Source: Alentia gelatinosa (Eukaryota > Annelida > Polychaeta > Phyllodocida > Polynoidae). From it: a stretch of 64,000 nucleotides of DNA. Positions 1 to 9,955 of this stretch are shown in pieces (the stretch's first letter is position 1; the number at the start of each line of letters is the position of its first letter). The stretch is taken from assembly GCA_950022655.1 (NCBI GenBank), contig OX465583.1, positions 68,459,152 to 68,523,151 on the forward strand. The letters are read 5' to 3'. Made by a program: the position numbers and the translations under genes. The notes under the pieces are model-generated. The model saw only the letters and a list, made by a program, of their open reading frames with translations, searched no databases and was not told the DNA's origin.

Positions 1-754
1 AGCTGGCCCACATCCCAGAGGACCCCTCACACCCTCATCACCCCGGGAGGGCCCCCCTACCCCGGTCCGCCTGGAGGGGTGTGAGGGTGGCGGACTGGAC
101 ACACTCAGGAGACTAATGAACCGAAGCCCTTAACCATTCAGTCTTACCAAGCATTTACATTAGACATCTAAATACGTGGCGACTGTATATAGTCAAGCAA
201 GCGGTGGTAGTGTCCACCTCAAAAGTCGTCGACCTCAGAATGTACCCAAGCGTTTACCCTGGCGACTTTATGTTTTCACAGAATCGCCGCTCGTGTAGAC
301 GACTAATTCAAGGCTCCATGAGATAGTCGCGGGCGTCAGAGCGTGTCCAATAGTTGTCAGGTGGTGCGTAGTTGTATAATCAGATGTAACCAGACGAACT
401 GCAGTTGCCACATGCTTGGCGTATACAATAGACAATCTCTATCATTTTACTGCTGAAAGTTGTCAGGCAGTGCTAAATGCCAGAATCGCCGGCCAGAATC
501 GTCTAGTGTAAAAGCGAGATTAGCCAACATTGCCCTTATGACATGCATTCTGAATAATTCTTTCTTAAGTACCGCCATCAATCCAGTTTTACCATCTCCG
601 CAGAATGAACATTCGGGTTGAACGTAAAATCTAATTGAACCAATTCAAAGTTAAATTACCCAAACACATAAACTAACAAAAGAACGTAGAATAGAGACAA
701 GCGCCGCCAATTGGTTACATCTCTTTATATCAAGAAGAAAAAGCAATAGTAATA
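1..754. other. No gene seen; W-like repeat fragment at ~180-515
   Basis: No supported coding region. Bases ~180-515 carry words shared with repeat W (21797-22039), such as AAGCGTTTAC, TTGTCAGGTGGTGC, CAGAATCGCC and TCTAGTGTAAAAGCG, so this is probably a diverged W copy. The first 100 bases are GC-richer and contain an imperfect inverted repeat (GTGTGAGGGTG against CACACCCTCA). Confidence 0.5.
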
Positions 755-846
755 AAGACGATTGTGTTCCAGTACACAATCTCAGCAGGATTTGTCTCAA
801 ACATCGTGTTATGTACATGAATCCCATCGCGTGAATCTCACTTTAA
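755..846 (+). repeat. Fragment of dispersed repeat Z
   Basis: The words CCAGTACACAATCTCAGCAG, GATTTGTCTCA, TACATGAATCCCATCG and GTGAATC reappear in the same order at 52300-52385 and, inverted, at 43785-43870. The fragment stops where Harbinger-like copy B1 begins, so B1 probably inserted into Z, as B6 did at 51805. Confidence 0.75.
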
Positions 847-1535
847 GACCCGGTGTCCACCTACTGCGATATGGCTCCGATATGGACTACGATGCACCTC
901 CCGATGAAAAAAGACAAAATCGCGTCGGAAAGTCACCTAAAATCGGGGCAGTTGACCACGTTTCTGCTATTAGGCAGCAAAAAAAACCATTTAGATGCAT
1001 GGTTGATTGGCATGTCTAAACATATGTCTACGATTTTGCACCTTCCCGATATGTCTCCGATATTTGCTTTTTGATTCGGTACTAGGGACTTCGTCACATC
1101 GTATTTGAGAGGGTGAGGGCTTAGTGGCGCCCCCTACTCTTAATACCTGAAACTATCAATTAGTCCCCTACATCATTTCATGTGACACCAATTTTACCGA
1201 CTACCAGCGAAATGTGATCTCATTGGTTTCTCACGAGAAAAGTAGATCAGAAAACTACAATACTAAGCTTTGATTTCGGCATGGCTTGATATGAATCATA
1301 AGAGAAGAGGTTTGTCCGAGTATAGTCCTACAAAAAAGAAGACCAGGTTAGAGTTTTTCACTGTACGAGAATCTCACTCTCATGGGCCCTCATTCTCCAT
1401 GCCTAGGTCTGGTTCACTATGTCTCTATGTACGGGAGCAACTTCAAGCGGATTCAACGAAATTCTAACGTTTTATATGTGGTAGGTAACCATATCGGGAG
1501 GTCTAAATTTCTATGTAGTAGGTAGACACCAGGCC
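847..1535 (+). mobile_element. Harbinger-like MITE B1, interrupted by an insert
   Basis: The left half (847-~1084) and right end (~1490-1535) match the intact ~280 bp B copies at 24237, 46378 and 51805. Left end GACCCGGTGTCCACCTACT; right end AGTAGGTAGACACCAGGCC. The halves are separated by about 400 bp unrelated to B. The left flank carries TTTAA, compatible with the TTA/TAA target of this family; the right flank is degraded. No transposase is encoded. Assignment to PIF/Harbinger rests on the 3-bp TTA duplications of better copies. Confidence 0.8.
1345..1490 (+). repeat. Segment of the insert in B1, shared with 16600-16745
   Basis: This part of the ~400 bp insert in B1 matches 16600-16745 through GAGAATCTCA/GAGATTCTCA, CCAAGCCTA/CATGCCTAGG, GGTTCACT, TGTCTCTATGT, CGGGAG and ATGTGGTAGGTAAC/ATATGGTAGGTAAC. 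The ends of the insert cannot be placed exactly, because GGTAGGTAAC occurs at the right edge of both copies. Confidence 0.6.
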
Positions 1536-2204
1536 TCAGTAGCATATGGCAAAAGGGAGTAGTATAAGAAAACTGTACTTTTACGCAGGTAACCACACCA
1601 CGGGAACGGGGCTATAGGCAGACGGACCTCGACGCAGACGACATTGAGCAACGCTCTGCGTAGAACAGAGAGGACGCTCCCGCCCCCTGGTGTCCCTTCT
1701 GTGCAAACGGCCTCAAGCAGATCACGTCTCGTCTCGCGGCGTCTCGCGTTGCGGGTCGAGATCAGACGGCGATTCTGGGGGGAGAGTGAGAATCCAGTCT
1801 CACCCCGGAGACACAATCAGACGACTTGGCCGTGCTGGTCACAGAGAGCAGGTTGACGCCTGCTGTAGTTAGGAATCAGTTCAGGGACACAGACACCTCC
1901 CGAGGACCAGCTCCTCTTTATATGTGTGTCCAACCCTCTCTCTCTCTGTCCGCCAAGTTTTCTCCTGAAGACTAGACTGGAACAAAACAACTTGGATCTG
2001 GTTTCATATTGTATTGATAGCAGGGGATGTAGCCATTACAGTAGTTACTGGAGTGGCCGGAAGGTAGGCATTGTCTCCAGTATAAATAAAAACTATAAAA
2101 AAAAAGAGAAGAAATTCTTGTCCCTCTGTTCGCCTTCATTTATTGAATTAAATTTCTTTTTTTATGTTTCAGACATAATGTAATATAATGTATATATACA
2201 TTAA
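1536..2204. other. No gene seen; GC-richer patch then AT-rich DNA
   Basis: 1560-1900 is CpG-rich for this window and opens short overlapping frames on both strands. They resemble no known protein and have no supporting splice sites or promoter, so they are not called. A short CT run lies near 1935-1950. Confidence 0.5.
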
Positions 2205-2315
2205 GAAAGAAACTGATGAGTGTTTGGTCTTGCTTAGTAATTCGTGACCTGTCCGTAGTGGCATAAACACTGACAAGTCTAACTCTTGTTCAAATTCTTC
2301 CAATTATATATAAAT
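2205..2315 (+). repeat. Family D fragment
   Basis: GTGGCATAAACACTGACAAG, TCTAACTCTTG and AATTCTTCC match the tail of the D elements near 51330-51370 and 54585-54605. The characteristic GGGGTAGGATAAA end is missing. Confidence 0.6.
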
Positions 2316-2975
2316 ATATATGACTGAGAAAAATAGAGCCATGAACGCTTTGCAATTCAAATTATTTCTATGAATTCCTATAGGGCACAGAGCGATTGCT
2401 AGCTCCGCCATCATCCACCAGGAAATTGTTACATCGCACCACTGTAATCGGGGGGCAACAAATATCATCTGCTGTTATAATCTATAGATGTAGTAAGACG
2501 AGGCTAAAACCCCCGGTGGCAAGCCAAGAAAAATATTCTTGATTAATGAAATCCATTGATAACTGGACCCGTCATCTTGTGTTTTGTTTGGCGTTGGGGG
2601 AAAAATTGCGGTCTCCATAACAGAATAGCTATGTGCCCTACAGGAAAACATTCAGGTCTAGCTAGCGTTAGGTATCTCTTAGATAAAAAGACATGCACTC
2701 TATACACTATAATCTGTTGCACCAATTAACACAGATCACTTTCATGAATATCGCTTGCCTTACCTCTTTGTAGCTAAGGTGATTGTTTCTCTATCATCTG
2801 GCTTTATATGTAATATCTTGTTCACGCTTTGTTAGGTGCAGGAACCTAGTAGTTATCAGGATATATACAAAACTTCTATCTCGATAGAATGATTTTTTCA
2901 ATCGTCCTCGTAGTAGAAAATACACGAACACATCTTGATATCCTGAGATGTGGAGACAAAGCGAACCAGTGTTTC
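2316..2975. other. No gene or clear repeat seen
   Basis: AT-rich sequence with only short chance ORFs and no family match inside the window. Confidence 0.5.
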
Positions 2976-3670
2976 TTAAAGGCATATCCTACAATTCACA
3001 GTGGCGCCACCTGGTGATTTTTAAATATTGTCAATTGTTAGTCAAAACTGGTTCCCTGTGATTCATTCTAATTCTGAAATTCTAAATTTAACGTTTTGTT
3101 AAGTTTATTCAATCTCAATAGGTATCAGAGGTCACTTTACATTTATATGATTTATAAAACGTACTGAAAAATACAGTTTTCTTCAATTCTTTCAAAAATC
3201 AGTTCCAAGTTAAAGTGTAAAATGATCGGTTTGAGACCCTTATCTATTATCAAATTTCACCATTGCACCAGCAGGGTTATAATCATTATATATTGTAGAT
3301 ATTCTGAAAATTTCGTAATTTTCCGCTGATTATTTCATATGATTTCCCTTTGGAAGCGTTGCCGATACACACCGACGCGCACCGAATCGCTACGACAATT
3401 GATACATGATCGATTGTCGTAGACCCTCTGCGATACAGGTTTTTATCGTAGCGCGTCGGTGCGCGTCGGTAGCGTTATTGTAGAAACCTGACCAACTGCC
3501 CCGATACGCGCTACGAAATAGATTTTGTCTCGGAAGGTCAATTGATATCGGTGCGCGTCGGTTCACGTCGGGAGCCCGGTGGACACCCCCCTTATAGATC
3601 ATCATATTCAATTTCCAGGAAAATCACATGAGTTTCCATTTTCAATTCCAAGTCTCTGATATGCCTTTAA
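2976..3670 (+). mobile_element. MITE A1 (TTAA-flanked), carrying insert X
   Basis: The left end TTAAAGGCATATCCTACA is followed by the conserved TGGCGCCACCTGGTGATTT block. The right end is CTCTGATATGCCTTTAA, so the termini are inverted repeats flanked by TTAA. It is non-coding. The copy is longer than its ~525 bp relatives because sequence X (3350-3598) interrupts it. TTAA fits piggyBac-type targeting, but copy A5 is better explained by a TA target, so the superfamily stays open. Confidence 0.9.
3350..3598. mobile_element. Insert X, a diverged relative of family B
   Basis: It lies inside A1: flanking A sequence (ATTTCCCTTT on the left, ATAGATCATCAT on the right) resumes the A consensus. It carries B-like words: CCAACTGCCCCGATA (inverse of the B segment with GGGGCAGTTG), TCGGAAGGTCA, and AGCCCGGTGGACA near one end. 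It is rich in CGCGTCGG motifs. A truncated X lies at 40148-40225. Confidence 0.6.
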
Positions 3671-4047
3671 ATCACCATACAATTCACCCATAACACGTAA
3701 TGATATATGGTATCTTTAAATCATAATAATTGATTGTTATCAACTCTATATATATATATATAGACCGGCATTGTAGCTGAACCTTTCCATCCCACCCTAG
3801 GGGAAAAAAGGGTTGCTGATATGTGGCTTCAGAGGCGTTTCAGATGGCTTCACTTGATGTCAGTGCAGGTTGTGGAGTATACTGTTGGCTGTCGCTGGGC
3901 GGCTTCCCTGGCGTTATCTACAGATTGCAGCAGTGTTCACTTTTGACGTCGACACAACTCGATTAGGATATTTTCGCCGCCGCGTATCACCACATGAGCG
4001 CTTCATTCATCACGACTAAGGAGACTGCGACGACTTGCTTATGCTCG
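3671..4047. other. No gene seen
   Basis: Short TA run at 3748-3763. The remainder (3780-4047) matches nothing else here and has no convincing ORF. Confidence 0.5.
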
Positions 4048-5414
4048 CTACTAGACTTGCCCAAGTCGTTGATTATGAAGATTCATTAAATGATTAATCA
4101 AAATCAGAATAAAGTTCCCTGACCGCCTGTATTGTCGTAGCAATTAATTTCACCTGCTCCTGACTGTGAGATCAAAGTGAGAGGGTATCAATATCCTCGC
4201 CGATATCCTGACCATTAGCCAGGATATCTGTATGTAGAGTGTTTGAAATACTGGAGCTAAACAGCGCCATAAATCCAACACCATTACCGATTGTACCAGT
4301 CCCTGTATCCCAGCAAGGACGGTAGCCATAGGATGCAGGGACTGAAGCCAGTGTATCCCAGCGAGGAGGGTAGCCATAAGATCCAGGGACTGGAGCCAGT
4401 CTTGTATTCCCAGCGAGGAGGGTAGCCATAGGATGCAGGGACTGGAGCCAGTCTTGTATCCCAGCGAGGAGGGTAGCCATAGGATGCAGGGACTGGAGCC
4501 AGTCTTGTATCCCCGTGGGGAGGGTTGCCATAGGATGCAGGGACTGGAGCCAGTCTTGTATCCCCGTGGGGAGGGTTGCCATAGGATGCAGGGACTGGAG
4601 CCAGTCTTGTATCCCAGCGAGGATGGTAGCCATAGGATGCAGGGACTGGAGCCAGTCTTGTATCCCAGCGAGGAGGGTAGCCATAAGATCCAGGGACTGG
4701 AGCCAGTATCCCAGCGAGGAGGGTAGCCATAGGATGCAGGGACTGGAGCCAGTCTTGTATCCCCGCGAGGACGGTAGCCATAGGATGCAGGGACTGGAGC
4801 CAGCCTTGTATCCCCGCAGGGAGGGTTGCCATAGGATGCAGGGACTGGAGCCAGTCTTGTATCCCAGCGAGGAGGGTAGCCATAGGATGCAGGGACTGGA
4901 GCCAGTCTTGTATTCCCAGGGAGGAGGGTAGCCATAGGATGCAGGGACTGGAGCCAGTCTTGTGTCCCAGGGAGGAGGGTAGCCATAAGATGCAGGGACT
5001 GGAGCCAGTATCCCAGCGAGGAGGGTAGCCATAGGATGCAGGGACTGGAGCCAGTCTTGTATCCCAGCGAGGAGGGTAGCCATAGGATGCAGGGACTGGA
5101 GCCAGTCTTGTATCCCCGTGGGGAGGGTTGCCATAGGATGAAGGGACTGGAGTCAGTCTTGTATCCCAGTGAGGAGGGTAGACATAGGATGCAGGGACTG
5201 GAGCCAGTTTTGTATCCCCATGGGGAGGGTTACCATAGGATGCAGGGACTGGAGCCAGTTTTGTATCCCAGCGAGGAGGGTAGCCATAGGATGCAGGGAC
5301 TGGAGCCAGTCTTGTATCCCAGGGAGGAGGGTAGCCATAAGATGCAGGGACTGGAGCCAGTCTTGTATCCCAGCGAGGAGGGTAGCCATAAGATGCAGGG
5401 ACTGGAGCCAGTCT
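4048..5414 (-). mobile_element. Element H1 with internal 51-bp array
   Basis: Read on the minus strand this matches H2-H5 (23690, 34240, 56310, 57418). The shared order is AGTCCCTGCATCC, GGGATACAGGGACTGGTACA, GCTGTTTAGCTCCAGTATT, CAGATATCCTGGCTA, TCACTTTGATCTCA, AGTCAGGAGCAGG, TTAATCATTTAATGAAT and an AGACTTG...CAAGTCT inverted repeat near the end. The other copies have a single GGAGCCAGTC/TACCCTCCTCGCTGG segment; in H1 it is expanded about 22-fold. No transposase is visible, and the superfamily is unknown. Confidence 0.85.
4318..5414. repeat. 51-bp minisatellite, ~22 copies
   Basis: The unit runs AGGATGCAGGGACTGGAGCC, AGTCTTGTATCCCAGCGAGG, AGGGTAGCCAT, 51 bases in total; for example the GGATGCAGGG block recurs exactly 51 bases apart at 4431 and 4482. 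Variants include CCCCGTGGGG for CCCAGCGAGG, and several units that lost CTTGT. Because 51 is a multiple of three, stop-free frames of 95-410 codons appear on both strands as 17-residue repeats (for example TRLAPVPASYGYPPRWD). They switch phase wherever a unit has lost or gained bases, so they are read as artefacts, not proteins. Confidence 0.95.
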
Positions 5415-5867
5415 AGTTCGCGGCCTGTATGTTGGCGAGCTCGTGTCTCTAGCTGAGCGTGACGATGTTGGCGACATGGTTTTCCGCATGGATGCACACA
5501 CAGCTGTGCCCGCCACTGCTGGCAGTACCCTCCAAGAGGCGACATTTCAATTCTCGTTCAAGCGATGAAAGTGAAGTAGAAAATATCTAAGTACAGACGC
5601 TAGACCAGACTTATATGAAATATACTCGGTGTTGCCATCTGCGTATTTCCTTTAAAACTGCCTAAGTGAGTTATCTTTTTAATTGGCTAACATTCTGAAA
5701 GGTTTATCTAGTGAAGGGGTTCTCTTACACTTGAATTTTTACTTTCAATATTTAAGCAATTATATCATTGATTGTTAATCAAGCTATAGTATTCATTGAG
5801 GATGCAGATATGAAATTGTTTTCTAATATCAATTTAGTTGGGGATACAAAAGCATCTGTGGTTAAAT

Positions 5868-5871
<4 letters not shown>
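5415..5871. other. No gene seen
   Basis: Unique sequence flanking H1, GC-rich to ~5550 and AT-rich after. Only shadow frames. Confidence 0.5.
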
Positions 5872-5935
<64 letters not shown>

Positions 5936-5938
5936 GTA
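5872..5938. repeat. (TA)n microsatellite
   Basis: About 30 TA dinucleotides with two ATG interruptions at the right end. Confidence 0.97.
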
Positions 5939-6070
5939 TTTATCCGTATTTAGTCATATATTTGTAACTTCATATGTCACCTGTGGCATATAAATGTTAT
6001 ATGGCATAACCGTGGCATACAGTCACTCCATGTTAAGTCTATGGAGATTTATATGAGGGGTAGGATAAAT
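5939..6070 (+). repeat. Family D1 half-element
   Basis: ACTTCATATGTCACCTGTGG, CATATAAATGTTATATGGCA, CATGTTAAGTCTATGGAGAT and the terminal GGGGTAGGATAAAT match 48800-48990. The (TA)n run sits at the distal side. Confidence 0.75.
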
Positions 6071-6506
6071 ATAGGTACATGTGCATAAGTAAGAGACTAT
6101 ATACCGACTTCATTTTGCATGAAATGCATCCTAAAGTAGATGATACCCGATCCTACCTTTAGTTTAGTCACGGGGCTTAGCTGAATGTCGAGCTCCTTCC
6201 ACACCACGTAGCGGCCACGGAATCACGATCCTACCTTTATCTCACCCCTTGTACAAGTTTATCCATAGGAATGAGATTAAAAGAATATACGAAACGATCA
6301 CCCACATAAAGGGATGATATTATGGCATGGTCGTGGCGGAGTGATGTGAGATGATATCATACTCGACTGACAAATCAGCTGCCAGAATTTGAGAAAATAG
6401 GCAAGACATCAACATGGAGATTTATATATCCTAACTGGAGTTGCAAAGTAATTTGAATTGAACTCGTGGAGAATTGTCTATTTATACAATTCTCAATGCA
6501 GTTGTA
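6071..6506. other. No gene seen
   Basis: It contains GATCCTACCTTTA twice (6150, 6227) and, at 6308-6365, short inverted repeats around GATATTATGGCATG and GATGATATCAT, typical of degraded D/E-type elements. Confidence 0.45.
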
Positions 6507-6656
6507 TACGAAAACAGACTAACTGTCTTCGTAGGTCAAAATACTTGGTAAAATTATTGATCACATACATCCCTCTGCCCAAGGCATCGGGATGTATGTG
6601 ATCAATAATTTCACCGCGTATTTTTGACGTACGAAGACAGTAAGTCTGTTTTCGTA
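6507..6656. repeat. 150-bp inverted repeat (hairpin)
   Basis: The left arm TACGAAAACAGACTAACTGT... is matched by ...ACAGTAAGTCTGTTTTCGTA. The arms continue inward through AAAATTATTGATCACATACA to CATCCC, leaving a loop of about 16 bases at 6573-6588. Each arm is about 65 bases with few mismatches. Confidence 0.9.
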
Positions 6657-6815
6657 TTATTATATACCTAAAAATATCAAAATTTTACCTAGTCACGTGA
6701 ACACATACCCCGTACGTCACGGTGTGGCGTATGGATATAAATACGCCATGGGTAGGAGCGGGTAGTATACGTAGTTCATACGGCCACAGGTATATAATAA
6801 TATATAAGTCATATA
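6657..6815 (+). repeat. Dispersed repeat Q1
   Basis: CATACCCCGTACGTCAC, GATATAAATACGCCATGGGT, AGGAGCGGG and CACAGGTATATAATAATAT recur at 35620-35730 (Q2). Q1 directly follows the 6507-6656 hairpin; Q2 follows a hairpin-like segment (35395-35520) too, so hairpin plus Q may be one element. Confidence 0.8.
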
Positions 6816-7254
6816 TCTCTCCTAACCAGATGTACAGTTGATGAGACCTGGCACTTGGTGTTGTAACTGGCATACCGGTGTATGGCAGAGTGGTCCCCTT
6901 GTCACCTGAGACTAGACCGCCCGTCCACATAATTATACATGTCATGATCATGTACAATGCTAGGCAGGGGACCACCCCTCCAATGGGGGGAGAGTGGAGG
7001 TGTGGATGGAGAGTGTCATTCGCCTATGGATCCATACGTCAGTAGCCCCCACTTTGCGTTTATTCCCCGAGCGCTGTACACAGTGATGTGGTCCACATCC
7101 TCTGACATTACTAGGCCTCTGAGAGGTGGTCCATTAACTGTCCCGGCAGCTGGGCCTACTTCCAAACTTCTGCTGATGCCCCCTGCATATAGGGCAGCCC
7201 CCCGCTCTGCCCTTAGTGTATGTAGTCGTGATGGGCACTGCGCACATGCCACTC
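6816..7254. other. No gene seen
   Basis: Overlapping ORFs of up to 114 codons on both strands near 6957-7301 resemble nothing recognisable and have no gene context. The plus-strand ORF runs into the V-type repeat at 7255. Confidence 0.45.
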
Positions 7255-7390
7255 ATATCCACTCTCCCCCCAGATCTTTCGCGGCGCTAGCCCTGGCTTA
7301 ATCTCTGCCCCAACCCAATACTACACTCTCCTCCCAGATATTTCGCGGCACTAACGCTTGCTAATATCTGCCTCAACCCAACGCTGGTTC
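7255..7390 (-). repeat. Two ~60-bp V-type units
   Basis: Two adjacent units share CTCTCCYCCCAGATMTTTCG, CGGCRCTA and AATMTCTGCC, then CAACCCAA. Inverted versions occur at 56110-56300 (GGTTTGAGGCAGAG, CTGGGAGAGTG). Confidence 0.8.
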
Positions 7391-8473
7391 CCTGGTATCT
7401 AAATAAGGACAGGGAAACCAGCTAAAATTTCAGATTCAAAACGAGGCAACTGTCAAAGGTTTTGAGACTCAAACAACTCATATATTAGGAGTTGTGAAAT
7501 GTGGGAATTGTTAAATGAGCTTCGTAGACAATCCAGCTGTTTTGTTTTCAGCTCTAAACCACTTTATCATGTGAATCCACGGTAGATTAGACTGCCCTTT
7601 CAAGTGAGCACATGTGTCATGTTTACAAAATAAAACCCAATAACACATGAGGTGTCTTCCACCAAAGAAAGTAATCCCAGAGTCTGTGTCTGGTTTGAAA
7701 TAACAAATAACAGAAATGAGTGTATATCCTTTACCATATCAATATGTGTATCTCTATAGATAAATAGAACACAAAATACTCCCCAAAGCTTTCAGAATTT
7801 AGGATATTCGAAAAAACTGGCGGATGGGACAGATTCTGTCCCTAACAGGCAGGTCGGTGCAGAGATACAAGCAGCTAGAGAAAGTAGAGCGCAGGATATC
7901 TGCGAGGAGAGTGCCAGTACTAGATAACTCCCTGGGTATCCACTAAAGACAGGGCAGACCAGCGAACATTTTAGATTCAAAACAAGGATACTGCCAAAAG
8001 TTATACAAGTCACATATCATGAGTTAGGAAATATAGGAATTGTTATATGGGGTTAACAGACATTCGAGCTGTTTCTTCTTCATCTCTAGAACACTTTATG
8101 ATGTGAATCTACAGTTCATTAGACTGCCCCTTTCGGGTGAGCACATGTGTTATATTGACAAACAAAACCCTGTTACACATGAGGTGCCTTCCAATGAAGA
8201 AAGTAATTTCTAAGACTATTCCTGATTTGATAAAACAAATAATAGAAATGAGCATATATCATTTACCATATAAATGTATGCAAATCTATTCACATGTAAA
8301 TCACAAAATACTCCCCAAAGCGCTAAGAATTTAGGATATTTTGAAAACTGGCCTATGGGCCAGATTTGAGCCCAAACAGGCAGGTTGGGGCAGAGATATA
8401 AGCGGCTACAGGAAGTATAGCGCAGGATCTCTGCTGGGAGAGTGACTCATATCCACCACTCAGCATGGCTACA
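7391..8473 (+). repeat. Tandem pair of a 541-bp repeat (V)
   Basis: AGATTCAAAAC starts at 7432 and again at 7973, and the whole interval repeats with that spacing: AGGAATTGTT/GGGAATTGTT, CACTTTAT, TGTGAATC, GTGAGCACATGTGT, ACACATGAGGTG, CAAAATACTCCCCAAAG, GGCAGGT. A third, inverted copy lies at 55490-55975. There is no coding potential. CTGGGAGAGTG-type blocks flank all three. Confidence 0.93.
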
Positions 8474-8565
8474 GTAGGCGTACTGCCGCCCACAAATGGG
8501 GAGGAGTTATTGGTTTATTCACACAATGTATAGGATGAAGCATTCTATAGGGGATTCTATAGGGG

Positions 8566-9152
8566 CCACCCATAAAGTACGTACGGGGGGGGGGGGTAAA
8601 ATGTTTTGGGAATTTTACGTATGTCCTTCCTTTGTTTGTTTGTTTTTGTATTGCAGCATTTGTTGACATCAAGTAGATTCAATTACAATGAGTTAGCAAG
8701 GATATCGTTTCTGCAAGATGTTAAGTGTAGAACAGTTAATAACAATTATCCTACCCCTTATATAAAATCCCATAGGCTTCATATTGGGTTTCCATATGCC
8801 ACGCTGCTTGGCATACGGAGTTTTATATGCCACTAGTGGCATACAGAGTTTTTATCACGTAATATCCCAAAATGGAGGAGACGGGGTAGGATAAAATCAA
8901 AACCTGATTTGTTTTAATCGTGGCCAGCGCATTCCACTCCTGGAGTTTTGGCTCCAGTCGTGGCATACGGTGGCCAAGATTAAAACTCATCCAGTTTCAC
9001 AATACTACCACATACCATTCAAACACTAAGGAGTAATACAAGATGAAATTTAGAATCCCTCCTTTGTTCTATTACGTACAAGATTTGGAGACGAGATTTG
9101 GGGGTCGAAAATTTTGAAAATTCTGCGTACATACTTTATAAATGGCACCCTA
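8566..9152 (+). mobile_element. Probable MITE K1, carrying D2
   Basis: The left end is GGGGCCACCCATAAAGTACG; the right end reads GTACATACTTTATAAATGGC inverted relative to it. K2 at 13288 has the same left end (GGGGGCCATCCATAAAGTAT). Element D2 sits inside. A run of 13 G lies at 8584-8596. This terminus is common in animal MITEs as far as I know, but the superfamily was not established here. Confidence 0.6.
8748..8990 (+). mobile_element. Element D2
   Basis: ATCCTACCCCTTATATAAAA at the left is matched by GGGGTAGGATAAAATC at 8893-8909. It contains D-family words CCCATAGGCTTCATATTGGG, ATATGCCACT and GGCATACGGAG. The outer part, GATTAAAACTCATCCAG after an inverted TTTTAATCGTGGCC, parallels D3 at 22375-22510. 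Confidence 0.75.
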
Positions 9153-9433
9153 AAGTTTTCCTTAGTTATACTTTTCTAGTAATTCACGTAGAATATTATG
9201 AACAGACTAAATTGTATCTAAGGCTTCTTCTATGAATATAAACCCAGACCAAAGTAACAAACAAGCGTCTATATCATTCTAAACCCAAAAGCCAAATATA
9301 CATTGGATGTTTTTAAAAACTCTTAAAAACCTTTTAGATTTAGGTCCGGCGTGCGCTGAGCTCCCAATGCACTACGATAGGCTTTATGATGCATCTCCCA
9401 ACATGAAACCGATATCGTATTGAAAAAACAGCT

Positions 9434-9955
9434 TTAAAGGCATATCCTACAATTCATAGTGGCGCCACCTGGTGATTTTTAGATAATGTCAATTACCAAT
9501 CAAAACCGGTTTCTTGGGATTTATTCTAATTCTACATGAGTAAATTGAACATTTTGTCCAGTTTATCCAATTTCAATAGGTAAGATAGGCCAATTTGCAG
9601 GTACTTGATTTACATGGGTAATCTACTATGGTTTTCTTCAATTCTTTCAAAAACAAAGTCGATGACCTATGATTTTTAAAACATAAATAAATAGTATTGT
9701 ATATGTACTATATTCTGTTTTAAATTTAAAAAAAATGAGATGGGTTTCTCTGTGTGAAAAAATACTTTTTAGAATTTCTATATACTCTTATATAAAATTA
9801 TCATCCTATTGATCTATAAATCAAAAACTAGCACGGTGACCCTCAATTTTAAAGTTAGATATGTGTTATACAACACTTGGAGATCATCATAATAAATTTT
9901 CAGGAAATTGACATGGGTTTTAATTTTCAAGCCAAATTGTCTGATATGTCTTTAA
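9434..9955 (+). mobile_element. MITE A2, full length
   Basis: 522 bp from TTAAAGGCATATCCTACA to GTCTGATATGTCTTTAA, both ends in TTAA. Internal landmarks are TGGCGCCACCTGGTGATTTT, TTTTTAGAATTTCTATATA, CTAGCACGGTGACC and AATTGACATGGGTTTT. This is the best reference copy for reading the insertions in A1 and A3. Confidence 0.93.

Noticed and set aside
4284..5516. Overlapping ORFs of 278, 320 and 410 codons on the minus strand
   Set aside because: All read the same 51-bp tandem repeat in different frames; frame changes between units and openness of both strands show there is no coding constraint.
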